Source of the DNA: Daedaleopsis sinensis
Lineage: Eukaryota; Basidiomycota; Agaricomycetes; Polyporales; Polyporaceae
Reading direction: 5' to 3'
DNA length: 64,000 bases
Assembly: GCA_033807695.1 (NCBI GenBank)
Contig: CM066302.1
Span: 1,674,001-1,738,000 of the forward strand
In this document: positions 34,623 to 47,453 of the stretch, one piece after another
How positions within the stretch are numbered: the stretch's first letter is position 1
Layout: every line of letters begins with the position of its first letter
Translations under genes and position numbers: made by a program
Notes under the pieces: model-generated
Databases searched by the model: none
The model's input: the letters and a program-made list of their open reading frames with translations, nothing else
What the model was told of the DNA's origin: nothing

Positions 34623-34944
34623 GCGGATTGCGACATAGATACTTTGCCAGACTCTTCAATTTGTATCCAGATGCCAGGTGAATTGAATAGACATATTGCA
34701 ATAGCAGTGGGTACACTGGGTACTCTATCGTAGTACTAGTATAGGTAAAAGACAACACAATACAGAGCAGAGAACCTCTAGACTCATAGTCTAAGTCTAA
34801 AAGTCAGAAGCTGAATCTTCTTGTGCTTGGTATCCTGTGCGCTAGTGTTATACCGAACATCTAAAAGAACGTCGTAAGAGGTCAACTGTCAGAGTATTGC
34901 ACTATAGAATACCCATCTACATCGACTTACTCGCAGGGACATAT
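34623..34944. other. convergent intergenic region
   Basis: The 3' ends of the plus-strand 31.6-34.6 kb gene and the minus-strand 34.9-36.5 kb gene face each other here. No further gene seen. Confidence 0.4.
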
Positions 34945-36483
34945 CTAGTGGGCTCTCTCCTTCCCCTTTCTGCTTGTACCTTCGCTGTTCGACAGTTCTG
35001 ACTGTACGCTCTGTACATACTCTGTGAGATCTTGAAGTGCTCGCATGACATTGTCGAAACGACCACACTGTTCTTCCCTAGCAGCTTGAATGTCACGACG
35101 CAGTCCCTCAACCGCCAATTCTATAGGACTGGTAGATGCAATTGTGGGGCGTGAATGAGAGTGGGTCGAGCCTGCCATGCTCGTGTCAGACTGATCACAA
35201 ATCAGACGCTGCGTAGTAGTTGAAGCAGCGAGCTGATTTGGATCGACATGAGTTGTGGCAAACAGAGCGTCCGGCTGGTTCAGCTCGATGCGAGTAGCGG
35301 CGAGCAGGGTAGCAGGCTGGCGAGGCTCAACATGAATGGGGGTGAACAGAGCTGCGGGCTGGCTCATCTCGACGTAGGTGCCGGTGGACGGAACTGCGAG
35401 GGGGTGTGACTTGATGTGAGAGGTGGAGGCTCGGGCAGACATGTGCGACTCGAGGTGGGACTGAGTGGTGGAGGATGGAGTGGTGGATGAGTGTAAGGCG
35501 GTATGGAGGCTGGACAGACCGGCAGACCGGCGCGACTCGACGTGAGTGCTGCTGGAGAGAGCTGCAGGCAGGCGCAACTCGACGTGATTGTGGCCCGGGT
35601 GATCTATGCGCGCGTGGAACCCAGTGCGAGAGGCAGAGGCTCGAGCGACCAAATGTGGCTCGACGGGAGCGGTGACAGACAGAGCGGTAGATGAGCGCCG
35701 TTGGACATGACTTCTGGACAGAGCAGCAGAAGTATGTGGCTCAACATGTAAAGGGGAGGGAGTGACGTTATGCACAGAAGCAGACCTTGAAGAGCCGGAA
35801 ATACGAGACGAGCGTCGGAGGGGAGTGCTTGAATGCGTGATTGACATGTATATGGAGCTACCACCATCTGTGCTGTGAATGCCGCTACCCAGTGCCGTTG
35901 ATAGCTCGTGCTTGCGGAGCAGACTGGGTATCAATTGGAGCCCATATCTGTTGCACTCTATGGCGATCGTCAGTAAGAACGACACATAGTAAGACGAGAA
36001 CGGCGCACCAGTCATCCAATCACAGTACGACCGCCCATGATGAGAACACTTCAGACACTTCCAGGTGCATCGGCCTTGGTCCTCTTGAACACACTCGTAG
36101 CCTTTGGAACGGCAGTACGAGCAGGATTTTGAGCGTATGTTTCTCAGAATGTCGATGTAATTTGATGGCAGGGTGTGTGTTCGTAATCGTGCTGGCAGCA
36201 ACAAGGGGATAGACTGTGAGGTGTGTGGAAGTGGAGCGGACTGATCGTGAACTGGCGGTGAGGCTGAGACGGTCTGGGAAGAGATGAGAGATGCCTAACG
36301 ATTACATGCGACGATGCATACCGGAGTACCCGCTGCGTCCTCATCGATTTTCATGGGGGCTGATAATGACCGTGCATTGGGTTCAGGATCATCGGGGATC
36401 TCATCGTCCTGCTCCTCCTTAACCTTAGGGGCCTGTTTTTCACCCGCAGCTACAATCCGGAGTCCGATAGCCTGAACCCTTTA
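34945..36483 (-). CDS. Cys-rich (zinc-binding-like) protein with coiled-coil tail
   Basis: Exons read from the minus strand are an acidic/proline exon (EKQAPKVKEEQDDEIPDDPE, about 36323-36483), then an intron with GTATGC donor and CTTCCCAG acceptor. Next comes an exon with CSYCRSKGYEC followed by CTWKCLKC and a further Cys, the C-x2-C-x4-5-C...C-x2-C spacing seen in many Agaricomycete proteins, here probably binding zinc. A 50-bp intron (GTGCGC...CCATAG, about 35957-36007) follows. The rest is Ser/Thr/His-rich with repeated HVE-x-R/H-x-[SP]-A-x-L units. It ends in a Glu/Gln/Leu-rich coiled coil (GLRRDIQAAREEQCGRFDNV) and a basic tail. The stop is at 34945. The 5' end is not resolved. Function unknown; DNA or protein binding is a guess. 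Confidence 0.55.
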
Positions 36484-38710
36484 GACTTCTTTCCGCATCT
36501 TCCAATGTGTCTTCTTCCTTCATGAGACAAGCAAATGTGGGACGTAGGAGGTGAGATGCAGGCGCTGAATATTGATGCGAAAAAAAAACAGACATTAGCG
36601 GAAGTATCTGGAACTAGCTTGGCGGATCTTGCGCCGTATATTGCCACCTGACCAGAGCACGATGCTGCCCTATCCACACTTCTGCAAAGGCTTCGTACGA
36701 CTGTTCTGCTTCATACAACCGTTCTGTATATCTGAGACATGTACAATGCTTCTACTCTTTCATGTGATAACTGGTTTCAGGCTTGTCTACTAAGTATCTG
36801 GGCTCGTCGATGACAGTAGCTTTTTTGCGTACTCGTTAGGACTTGCAGTACACTCAGTTATTCACCACACGTCCAGCAGGGTATAGTATTGCACAGTAAA
36901 GTGAGTGTCTAGTTTAACTACAGGGCCAAAGCAAAAAAATGTATGGGACTTTACCTGGTTTCGACTACTTACCTTACGACCGTACACCACTTGTGGTGGA
37001 GACTGAGAGGGAGCAGCAGAGGACGTGAGAGTAAGCAGAAGAGCTCTTTAGTGAAGATCCAGCAGCTATACAGCACTCAATACCACGTCAAACGTAGTAG
37101 ACAGTGCCGGTTGAAGGCAAGAGAGAGGTGATGAGGTAGAAGATGGGGACGAAGGACAATTGAGAGCGAGCGGTAGGTAGGAGCCTGTGGCGGTGCAGGG
37201 CGCTTATAACTTTCCCACGCGAGCCAGGCCAACCCTAGGCTAGGGTTTATCTAATAGAAAAGTTACTTACACTGGACTTACATGTCTTACATAATCACTT
37301 ACAGCTTCCTTTCGGACATTAAACATTATTCCCACGGGCTCAGGTTCGCGTTACATTTTTGGCAGGAAGTGTCGTCCATAAAGGACGATTTCTTCGTATA
37401 CTCATCAATCGTAACACTGACATGCTAATCTCCACTACTTCATAGTTGGGACACCGACCGACATTGTTACAGCACATATTAATGTGGTCGGCCAAGGGAC
37501 GCTGGGGCAGTAAAAACGAGGACCCTTGCAATGAGCTCTATGATCCTTATCCCCCCTACATTCAGGACTTCATGCCATTGAAGAATATTGAAGAGTATAA
37601 TCACCCACCTATGCGTGGAATTAGATATATCCAAGGGTCGGCTGAGACAGCAGCGCTGCGTCCCGCCATTGTTCGACCAATACTAGACACAACACTACAC
37701 AAGCGTGCTCCTACCACTCACCATATTTCACCCACCCGCCGCACACCCCTGTTTCACACCCCTGTTTCGAACACCGACAGACACAATATGTAGAGGACCG
37801 ACAATTGGTGCACTGCACGGGTGTTGACCCACACATTAGGTCAGAGAACCGATATTGCTGCACCACTGCCCCAGAGATGCTCTAGGCATCCCACTGAACA
37901 TGTATATGTGGGCGGGCACGCTATAGCCATTGACTGAGGTATAGCTGGCCCCCATCCGCATCACCCCCAGTGACTCTTCCGCCCCCGTGCATCGACTGAC
38001 ACGGTACGTCAGATTGCGGACATCCCAACACCACTCACTCACCCACCCCCTCCCCGGTGTTCGAGCTTCAGCTGACATGTGATGCTCATCAACCAATGGA
38101 CTGCCACATTGTGCAGGGGCAACCCCCCATTTCGCTCCCCGAGCTCGGGGGCGTCAACCGACACTGTATAATGCATTGCTGACCTCGCAGCACAACAGCC
38201 TGGATGAAGCTCTCAGCACACCTCTCCCTGCTCACTGACTACCACAGCTGCACATGTCATGCAGGCTACCCCTGGAGGGTATCGGCAATGCTCACCATCC
38301 TATTACTTGTCTAGTGAGCGTTGACCGACTGACCGGTGCGGGCCACCAACAGCATCACTAACATATATCATTATAGGAAGGTGTTGGTCGAAGGGTATAT
38401 AATGTATATATTAGGAACCATCAGTCGATGTCGGCTGTCCAGCAAGTCAGCCATTTAGTCAACCTTGGTTATACAGTAAGTATTATACATAGAGTGAGAA
38501 GGTTGTGAACAAGAGCCACCAATGCGCATCCCCAGCCGTCCACTTTTCAAGGCTCCGGCCCCTCTACCCGAAGCTGTGAATGTGGAAACAGCAGCTTCAA
38601 CCCAGCACATCCCAATCCATGCGCTGGTGCAACACCCTGTGTCCACAACACCTGCATCTGCCCCATCTACGGAGCGATGAATTCCGACTCGTCGCATTAT
38701 CCCTTCTGAC
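36484..38710. other. gene-poor region
   Basis: Only short frames. One plus-strand stretch (37446-37793) has a plausible composition (WSAKGRWGSKNEDPCNELYDPYPP) but no ATG-led structure or family I know. A 17-bp palindrome, AACCCTAG around a central base, lies at 37231-37247. The rest appears non-coding. Confidence 0.35.
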
Positions 38711-39812
38711 ATGCCTCTACCTGATCGTCACCTGGTAGTGGCAGACATCGACATCTCCATGACCAGTCCCCCCCCCCCTTGGCGTGTCCCCAGCCAACCT
38801 CTGTTGTCGTTGGGTCCCAAAATCCCTCGACAAGCAGCAACTGCAGCAACTGTCAAAAAGGAGGGCACCAGCAGTATTGTCGTGAGTGACAATGTCCACA
38901 ATGGTGGTTCCGGTGGTGTGATCTTCAGATAGCGGTGTCACCAGATGACCTGGCTACATTGGTGGCTCCCAATCGACCGGTGGTGGATACATCAATGGCT
39001 CTGGATCAACCGTTGGTCTCTATTGGTGGGTCCAGTGGCAGGTCTGGCGGGTCTAGTGGTGGGTCCAGTGGCGGGAGTGGCACACAATCTACCACTGGTT
39101 CTCATGGTGCCCCCGATGGTGGGACATCCAACCACCACTCAGAGGGGAGCTCTCACAGCGACAGCAGCTCCAGTGACAGCGAGCTGTCCTCCATGGATGC
39201 TGGGCATTCTGCAAAGCTCACCCGCCAGCCTGGGTACATGTACATGACCATTCGTCTTTCCAAGAACCATGCTCACGCGATTGTTTCCAGGTACATGGAT
39301 ATTGGTCACTCACGGAACATCTTTTCCCAGTGCACTATGGACTTCTTCAATAGGATCGTGTACAACAATCAGCATCTTACATCATCACAGGTTGGTGAAT
39401 ACATCGACCGTAACCTCTCCTGCTACCATGATCCAAAGATGTCAAACAGTGAGTCCCAGGACAATATCAGACATGTGCTCCCCTCACCACCAACGAATCC
39501 ACCTCCAGCAGGTCCATTTGCAACCAGGGCCATTGTCAGCTCCTCTGCCTCCACATGTGCTGGAGGTGGTGGATTTTGCCACCTTCTCTCTCCGCGCGAC
39601 ACAAGAGTGGGTCATGCACGAAGCATACTTACTTGATGGGTAAGTGTGCTGGGTGGACCTACCTACAGGAGAAGTATCACCATATATATGAGTTGTATGG
39701 GGCTGATGTTGTCACGATGGGGCCAGCTGTCCCACAAAATGACATAACCGGTGCTACCTATTGGCTGGCCCCAGTTCTTTACCAGCTGGCTTTTGTCAAT
39801 TTGGACAGCTAG
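38711..39812 (+). pseudogene. degenerate gene with Gly/Ser repeats
   Basis: Plus-strand frames with coding-like composition but a frame change near 38930. A Pro-rich start (MTSPPPPWRVPSQP) leads to a Gly/Ser repeat (GGSSGGSSGGSG, about 39045-39080). A His/Ser/Asp tract follows, then a better-composed segment (MYMTIRLSKNHAHAIVSRY...FFNRIVYNNQ, 39235-39400). A later frame (39640-39812) adds YHHIYELYGADVV. I do not recognise a family. It is probably decayed. Confidence 0.3.
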
Positions 39813-40135
39813 GTCTGGGCCCCACCCATGTGGTGGCGTCCCCTGAGATCTGCCCGATGCTGGCCCTTCCGCTCCTTCCGTTTCAAGCTTACGGGTGCCC
39901 CGCCTGACGCTTGCCTTATAGTTATGTTACTCTCACACCTCCTTTTGGATTACAGGCACCCTGTTGACACTGCCCCATCCCCCCAATTCTCCTTCGTGCT
40001 TGTTGTGGATCCTCAACGCCACACGCCACCGCCTCGTTCCCGCTCGCCACCGCCTCGTTCCTGCTCGTCGACGCCACTCCCACTCCCTCCACACCCCAGA
40101 CCGCAAAAAATTTGCAAGAATCTCATCTGCCTTAA

Positions 40136-40980
40136 TGGCTTCGACCCTTGAAATACGCACTCCAGTGCGCAATGCTGCAAGCCAGCCAGCCACCTTGCCC
40201 ATGGACGATATAAACCCGGGTGACCCCCTCATTTCTCATCGCTGCACACACCCACCCCAAAGTTCGTCTCTGTCTTTTTCCTCTGCCACCACCCTCTTCA
40301 GCCTTGCACAATGTCTTCCCGCATCCCCACCATCGACTTTGCCTGTCTTGTCGCCCCCCACCCCCACCCCCGCCCCTGCTGACCTCTCCCACACAGATGG
40401 TCATGACAACCAGTTGAAGCAGGACCTCAAGACTGTCGCCACCATCATATCGTGCAAGCTGGTCAATGGCAAGCCTCGTCTTGAGGCTCGAGGCTAGTAT
40501 GTGCTATTTCTTCCATCTCTTTTCCTTGAGTTATGTCTAACTCTTTCTAGCCCTTGCAACAAAGTGAGGGAGCCCATCCTCCTCTCTGAGCTGCGCACGT
40601 ACAGCACCACCCATATTTTCATTGAAAATATCCACTGCTTCTGTGAGTACCTGTATGGGACTCGCTGCAGTGTCAGGATTATCCAGCCGGTCTTTTGCGA
40701 GTGGGCCAGCAACATCATTCTTGGATGCAGCAAGTGGACCAAGTGTGGCAAGGCTGCAAAGGGTGGCCTTGAGTTCTGTTTGTATTGGTGTAAGACCCTT
40801 CTTATTATGTTGTGCACCCCTACTGACTCAGCATCTAGTTAATCTCTCCAAGTTGTGCGTGAGCAACCACTTCGCAACAGCACTCATGCTTCAGGTGTAC
40901 CCTGTGTCTGACCGCGCATACGTTGGCAAGGCATGCAACAGTGAGCACTCACAGCCCTATTTCACGCCACCCGGCATTTA
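40136..40980 (+). CDS. hypothetical spliced gene, tentative
   Basis: ATG at 40136 (MASTLEIRTPVRNA...), a Pro/Ser-rich first exon ending in KTVATIISCKLVNGKPRLEARG, then a 54-bp intron (GTATGT at 40497, acceptor TTTCTAG ending at 40550). The next exon contains PILLSELRTYSTTHIFIEN and a Cys-rich WTKCGKAAKGGLEFCLYW. A further intron near 40790 does not join cleanly to the following ALMLQVYPVSDRAYVG frame, so the gene may be broken or my junction wrong. No family recognised. Confidence 0.38.
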
Positions 40981-42430
40981 CTGAAGCACGTAACACTTGC
41001 AGGCTCAAACCACCAGATCCTGGGGGGGTCCGCAGGCCCTTCGTCCTCGCAAGACCCGCCGTCCTCGCAAGGCCCATTGTCCTCACATATGTCTACAGCA
41101 TGGCCACCTACACAGACTGACTGGCCTTGTTTACATTAGCTACTTTGATCGTTTCTTTCGACCCAGACCAGCGTAAGTGGGCTTCAAACCCGATGCTTAG
41201 CCCCATATACTAAGCATGTCCCTACAGGCAAGGCACAACAGAAGCACAAGGTCCTCCTCCCTGGGTGCACTGCACCCTCGGGCCTGATGAAGCCAATGTG
41301 GTGCAACCAGTGCACGAAGGCCATAGGCCATTGGCCCCGGCCCCATCATTGACATCTCGGACACACAGACTGTCGCGCCTCCTCTGTCGACGTAGCTGAG
41401 CCGGTGTGCACTGCCCAGCATGCTGGCCCCAAGCCCAATGATTGACATTTTGGGGGCCGAGGCAGCTGCACCCCCACGTCCACGAAGCGGGCAAAGCTGC
41501 ATACCAAGCCCTAGTGATTTGCCTGGAGTCGTGGCCGACGTGCGGTTTGGGCTGTTTCGACTTCAGGAGTGGCGGCCTACCCTGCCGTGCTGTGGACAGG
41601 GCAGGGCGCATGGTACCCAAGACAGGAGCGGCGCAAGGCCAACATTGAAGCCAGGCTACGCCATGTAGACGTCAACCCAATGAATTTCGACGTTCGGTGC
41701 TCCAGGATTTATATGCCTGTACGTGGGATGATGGTATGATATCATCTCTGACCACATGTAAGGCTATTGCAGCGATGGGGGCAGCATAGAATGAGATTCA
41801 CTTACCTTCAATCTCCAGAGCAGGTGCATTTAGTAGATTATAAACGCCGGGCAATAGACCTTACCTTCGTACTGTCACCGCTGAGTCGACCGGCGAGTCT
41901 ATCTTCCGTATCCTTCCTTTCTGCAACCCCGCGACCAGTTTTCACTACCTGCGAGCCCTTCTGCACCCCGCGTCGAGCTATCTGAATCCCCCCGAGGAGT
42001 CGAGGACCTCCACGGACTGTCGAAGCGTTGTGATTCACGTGGTAGAGGCAAGCGTGCGGACGCTGCAGAAGACACCACCTTCCTCATCAGACAGGCCCCG
42101 GTCGAGCGACACATAGAACCTCGCAAGCTGGTGCCCAGCTGTGCCAAACCCTGGGCCACGTCGAGGCATTAGAGCATTGTAGCAGATGCCAGGAAGGCCA
42201 TTGAGCAATACACCACCGTGCCCCACCACGTTCATGTATGTGCCATAACCCTTCATAGCTGGTCAGTAGAGTTCATGCACTAAAAAGGCTTGTATTAACT
42301 GCAACTGCTAGTATAAGTACTATGGCACCCAAGAAATTGTAGTGCATGAATCGGAGCGGCAAGGAGTCTCGGACGGAAGGAGCTCCACGCGGCGCTAGCA
42401 AACTACGTACAGGACAACACGGGCAATGTT

Positions 42431-42469
42431 GCGGGGATGGGGGGCAACATTGCGGGGATGGGGGGCAAC
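42431..42469. repeat. two tandem copies of a 21-bp G-rich unit
   Basis: The unit GCGGGGATGGGGGGCAACATT occurs nearly twice in a row. It has runs of four to six G that could form a G-quadruplex. No reading frame uses it convincingly. Confidence 0.6.
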
Positions 42470-45110
42470 GACGGTAAGTGCATGGACCCTGAATGGTTTG
42501 CGACTGGCACGGTGTTTCCACATGTTACTCAGCGGCCCCAGGCCCACGGAGGTATACTGACATGTGCACCCTATGTCCTCCTTATCATCCATCCGAGTCT
42601 AGCATTCTGAGATGATCACGATCGCCTGGCTTGTCCTTAAATGGACTTAGATTTATCCAGGAATAGGAATATGTCATACTGTTCCCCGTATAGCTATCGA
42701 AAACTACTGACACCTGCGTACACCATAATCCCTTCAGCACGCAGACTGGGCAGTGGGAACTTGCTGAGAACCACCAGTCCATCGGGATTCGGTAGGTCCC
42801 GGGAGAAGCATGCGCCGCACGATTTACGCTCGGTCTGTGGGTGCCCCGGTTTGCCTCGAGGCCAAATCTAGATGATCTAAGTACGTACATTCCCCTTGAT
42901 ATATCACACATGTCTCACAGCCTCTCACAGCACGTCTCGGCTACCAGTCAGCGGTTGAGCATGAAACTCCACACCCGTCAAGCACATCGGACTTGCGGAA
43001 GGGCGTACACCACACGCACGGCGCAAGAACTAGAGGGGATAGTGCGTTCAGTGTGTCTTTCTGTGCATGCACCATCATACTCTGCCTGAGTGCTGGCCCA
43101 TTTATATAGTACAATGCATCCGACCTGTCACCGTCCTTGACTGCTACTTTCTTACCGGTCTCACGATGATAGAGCCCGCCTCCCCTGTCATTATCCATGT
43201 TCCTGAAGTATCATTCCCCGCATTTCTTGCCGTTCATGACAACCCTGTCCAGTTGAAACCCTATTCAGTCATATTGCGGCATCGTCACATCAAGCAGCAA
43301 TACACTGTGATTTTGGGGTGCATTGCATTCATCGATCCTTCGACTCATCGCGGAAGATTACTCACGTATCGTGTGCTCTAGTGTCGGGCACTCTAGTGCT
43401 TCTGCGGACAAGGCCGGGGTCAGGAAGGCCACAAGGGGTATCCCCGTGATGATGTTGCTCCAACCATCGAAGGTTCTGCTAGCTATACTTAGTCTGACCA
43501 CAAAAGGTTCCATCTGACCAGGGACACTCACACTCAGGAACACGCTGAAGCGACAGTCGACTCGACTTCGGATAGTGCCCCAAATCCTGGCACCGTCCTC
43601 ACGGTCAGCATATGCGCTTCCTCTACCCACCCGACAGCTGTCGCATCTACCTCCACATATCCCGTTGCTGCTCGACTCGCGGCCTCCATCCACCCAGCTT
43701 CCAGTGCTCGCACGTCCAATAAGCATCTAGCCAGCGGAGCCGACTCCACTGTGGCACCAACAACAGTGGCTGCAACCGCGGTCATGGACCAAGATATTGA
43801 GTCTGAATACCCAAGGTTCGTGCCGAACTCGATAATTTCACGCTTAACTCTAATAGTAGCATGAAGCGCCCTTGTACAGCACCATGAACACATCATTCGA
43901 GGCATAAAGGACAAGACGGTGTGGTTCTCGTCTCGCGGGGGTGATCTCCTGAATGCCCCGGTACCCATGCCATCTTCGTGAATTCGTACCGGAGACCTTT
44001 TCGTTCACATAGCCGAAGGTCACAGGAGGCAAATCTGGCTACAAGAGGGGGGCAGTTGGAAGCCTGTTGACTTACACCATCCCCATTCTTATCTCAAGGA
44101 TCACGTGCTGAACGTAATCTCAAGCGGGGAGCCGTCCTGGGTTACGACCGATACAGTTAGAACCTATGCGAGCCGTCTGAAGAAACGCGAGCATAAACGA
44201 AAGGTCCAGGTGACGGCTCCATAATGTAGCGTAGCATACATGTACTACTATTACTTCACCACCCTATCTATCAGGGAGTGTCAGATGACCGACACGGACG
44301 CTGACACAGAAGTGCACGTTTGAGTAATGTCACGGTAGGAGCCTCCCGGAAATACGCCCTACTGGTAACACTTGGACACTACAGCAGTCGGCGAATGACA
44401 TGTACGAGAGACCCCATAGCGAATATAACCATCACCTTAAACAGTGCACTACGTTCCGTCGCCATCCCACGTTCTCTATGGTAATACGGTCCACTGCGAG
44501 CCATGAACACGGTGAAGTCGTCATCATCGTGTATTTCCTCCGCATACGCTCTAGCTTTGGCCAGAGGAAGTGCCAGATGCAGCTTGGATGGCTGCTAGAA
44601 GTAGAATGTAGGTACTGACGATAAGGATACAATTCAGAGACAATATTACTTACCTGGCTTGTCAACCCGAGGTGATCTTTCGGATCTGGAGAGGCGACAA
44701 AAACAATGTATGCTCCATGAGTATGAAGACATTGTTGGTCGATATACCCTGTGTATCAATCGGACAGTAAGCAAACTTCTTGAAGGTACTGCGATATGGG
44801 AGGACTCACAGTGGAGAGCTTTCATGTATAATGCTCGTACAACTTCCCCAGTATCTTCCATGGCAGACGCAACAGCGGAGTCCTCGGTCGGAGGCTCCGG
44901 TGCACTCTGAGATAGCCTGTCGTTAACGAGCAAACAAACTGAGAGTAGTAAAATGATAGTACCACTGTGAGTCCGACACGACAGGCAAGAATGTCGAGCA
45001 TGGAGAAGGACATGGAGCAGGATAGGCCGCTGAGACCGGCGGGGTTGCCTTTGTTGGTAAACACAGTGAGGTGTCAGACAGGGTCCACGGTGAACTGAGC
45101 GTGGCACACC

Positions 45111-45126
45111 GCAGTACTAGTACTGC
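45111..45126. repeat. 16-bp perfect palindrome
   Basis: GCAGTACTAGTACTGC. Parts of the same core (AGTACTAGTACT) recur near 52620, in the 3' flank of the hAT transposase gene. Probably chance or a short shared motif. Confidence 0.5.
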
Positions 45127-46549
45127 TGCACGCGAGCCCAGTATTGCCATGATCACCTCGGACACCGTGCCGGGGCCTTTTCCAGATAGAAAGTTGATTA
45201 TGTACGAGTATCCCGAGATAGTTAGCTTATGCCGCTGCCAGTAGCACATCCCCCGATCCAAAGATGACAATCATGGCAGAGTCACGACTGGACAGGCACC
45301 ATCGACGACGTAACGGTACATATGTCCTCTTATTCTCAGCCAGTTGATTCCTCGGTCTTCTTACCCTCTACTGAATTTGTAGGTGCTACTACTAGCTATA
45401 CTACCATGCCACGGAGTATAACGTATCGCGAACATACGTATATCATTGTACCTTTGCCATTCCATGGCATCCGTTTGATCAGTATGCTTCAGGAGTTTAT
45501 AAGGTTCTCCGCTACCTGGTTCACGAAGGCCAGGTTGTGGTGGTCCTTCGGATTGTGCTAGAACGAGGTAAGCTCGACCAACCTCACTGGCTGTAGATGC
45601 CTTCTCTTGCTCAAATGAGGTTGAACCTAGTTCGAATGGACATCATGCATAATGATCTCGAAGTTGGCCCTCGATGTGAGAGCATGGTGCGTGCTACCCT
45701 GATAAAAGAGGTCAGCTCGTGTCAGCATGCAAGGACACTTATGCTCAAATTCATGGGTACTTTATACTCCAGGAACGATCGGGTCACCTCACAATCACCC
45801 ATGCCAGCCGAAACTCCGAGACAATCAATATCACCGCAACCGGAGAGACAGAGTTGAGTCAATTCTGATCGGGAGACTCATCTATTAATGCTTCTCCAGG
45901 TACGGATACTACGGTGTTACTCGGATGTACCATCCAGATGAAGCAGAACTGGATTAAATGAATCGTAAGCAAGTTAGTAGCCCGCTCATTCCACGACTGT
46001 GGGGTGTTTACGTCCAACAATTAGCTTGAGAGGGAAACAAAAAACCTCCGCAACGTAGCGAGCGGAATCCGAGATGTATTTGAGGAGTTCAAGCCAGACA
46101 GTGAAGCTGCGGGCTCTAATGAGGGGTTGAGGGGTTTGTGGACGGTGTGAGTTAACTTACGGTCAGTATTTGACTACGATCTTACAAACCTTCTCAGTTG
46201 CATGATCTCATAGCATCCTCCAAAGCTCTCGCAGAACAGGTATGTATGAATCACATGAGACGCCACATGCTAGTACTGACGACTCGGATGCATCAATGCA
46301 GACCACGGCATTGTTTAGTACAAATGCCCAGAATGCTAAGTGAGAGCGGTATTTAAATCGTCTCCTGAACGCAACAGGTAACATTGTGGATGCTGAAGCG
46401 ACGGGAGAGACAGGTGCCCTGCGAACTGCGCGCGGGCAACCGACTCGCGTCGCCACCGCTCTCTTGCGCGACCAGGAGGGGCCGAGCTCAAGCCAAGGGA
46501 GGAGCGAAAGGGAGAGCCGGAGGCTCGTAAGGTTGAGCGTGAGGATCGG

Positions 46550-47450
46550 CCCAATGGAGTCGGGCTGAGAGGTGGAGGACTTGGTCCCGGGGGACATCGA
46601 CGTACAGCTTGAAAGTGTCACTGCGCCAGCGCCCCCATTTGCTGGAGCTCGAGGTCAGTGTACCCTGCTGCTGCGGCTGAGGTCGCGGCGCCGCGGCGGA
46701 AGCTGTGGCTGGAGTACTTGGTGCTGTCGTACTCCAAGTCCAACAGGATGGTCTTCAGCCACGCTAGGAAGACATCCCGCGAGAGCGCAGAATTGTTGCC
46801 CATGGGCACAGCGGCAATGAGGATCGTGACACCTTTGCGGAAGGGGTCGGTCTTCGATGCCGGCAGCGTAAGGGACATGTGCGTTGCGGCCTCCATGTTG
46901 GGCCAGAACTGTACGGCGCCGCACGCAAGATGAACCGCAGGATTGAACCGCGTATCGCGTGCCGGCACCGTGAATTCGCCGCACCGCAGGAAGCCCGCGA
47001 AGGTGAGAGTCACGGCTGCGCAGATGATATTGTCGTAGGGTGAGCTTGACTGCTCGAGCACGTCGCAGATCTGGCGGAGGATGCGGAGGGCGATTGGGAG
47101 CTTTGGGTTACGCTCGTGCTCACCGTGACACCGTTTGATTCCCCTCAGAAGACGTTACACGAGCGACGACTCGCATGCGGTGAAGGGGAGGTCAGCATCG
47201 ACGTGGAGGGAACGAAGGCTGGACAGGTAGGACTTAATGGTCTTGGGTTGAAGACTGCGCGCCCCGAGTGATGCGGTCCACTCCATGACGCCCCGCTGGG
47301 TGGCCGGGACGAGCACGCCATGGGTGTTGGCATATGCTGGGTGGAGGCGTACGAAGCCGAGGTATGAGCGTTGGCCGGTGCTGTACGACTTGCGAGTGCT
47401 GGATGCGAGTCCGTACTAGAGGTAGCGGGCGACTTGTCGAGTGAGATGAG
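46550..47450 (-). pseudogene. tyrosine recombinase of the retrotransposon, frameshifted
   Basis: The N-terminal SAM-like DNA-binding part (SSTRKSYSTGQRSYLGFVRLH near 47400) contains two in-frame stops. The catalytic part has FAGFLRCGEF with the first Arg, a Lys strand (SLTLPASKTDP), and HSFRRGAATSAAAAG with His and second Arg (about 46690-46730). A one-base change near 46625 throws the frame just before WRSDTFKLYVDVP, so the nucleophilic Tyr (codon 46602-46604) is no longer joined. Intact enzymes cut and rejoin DNA to integrate the circular cDNA. Confidence 0.75.
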
Positions 47451-47453
47451 CAT

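Larger units (their letters stand above)
40981..46200. other. gene-poor region with degenerate frames
   Basis: No confident gene. Items seen: a short plus-strand frame from ATG 43166 (MIEPASPVIIHVPEVSFPAF...), a Ser/Thr/Ala-rich frame at 43520-43800, a short frame from ATG 45322 (MSSYSQPVDSSVF...), and a Gly/Arg/Lys-rich remnant near 41600 (QERRKANIEARLR). None has a full structure or a known family. They look like remnants. Confidence 0.35.

Noticed and set aside
39964..40135. Pro/Ser/Arg repeats (CGCCACCGCCTCGTTCC-like) as an array
   Set aside because: Only two to three short imperfect copies; low-complexity leader rather than a defined repeat.
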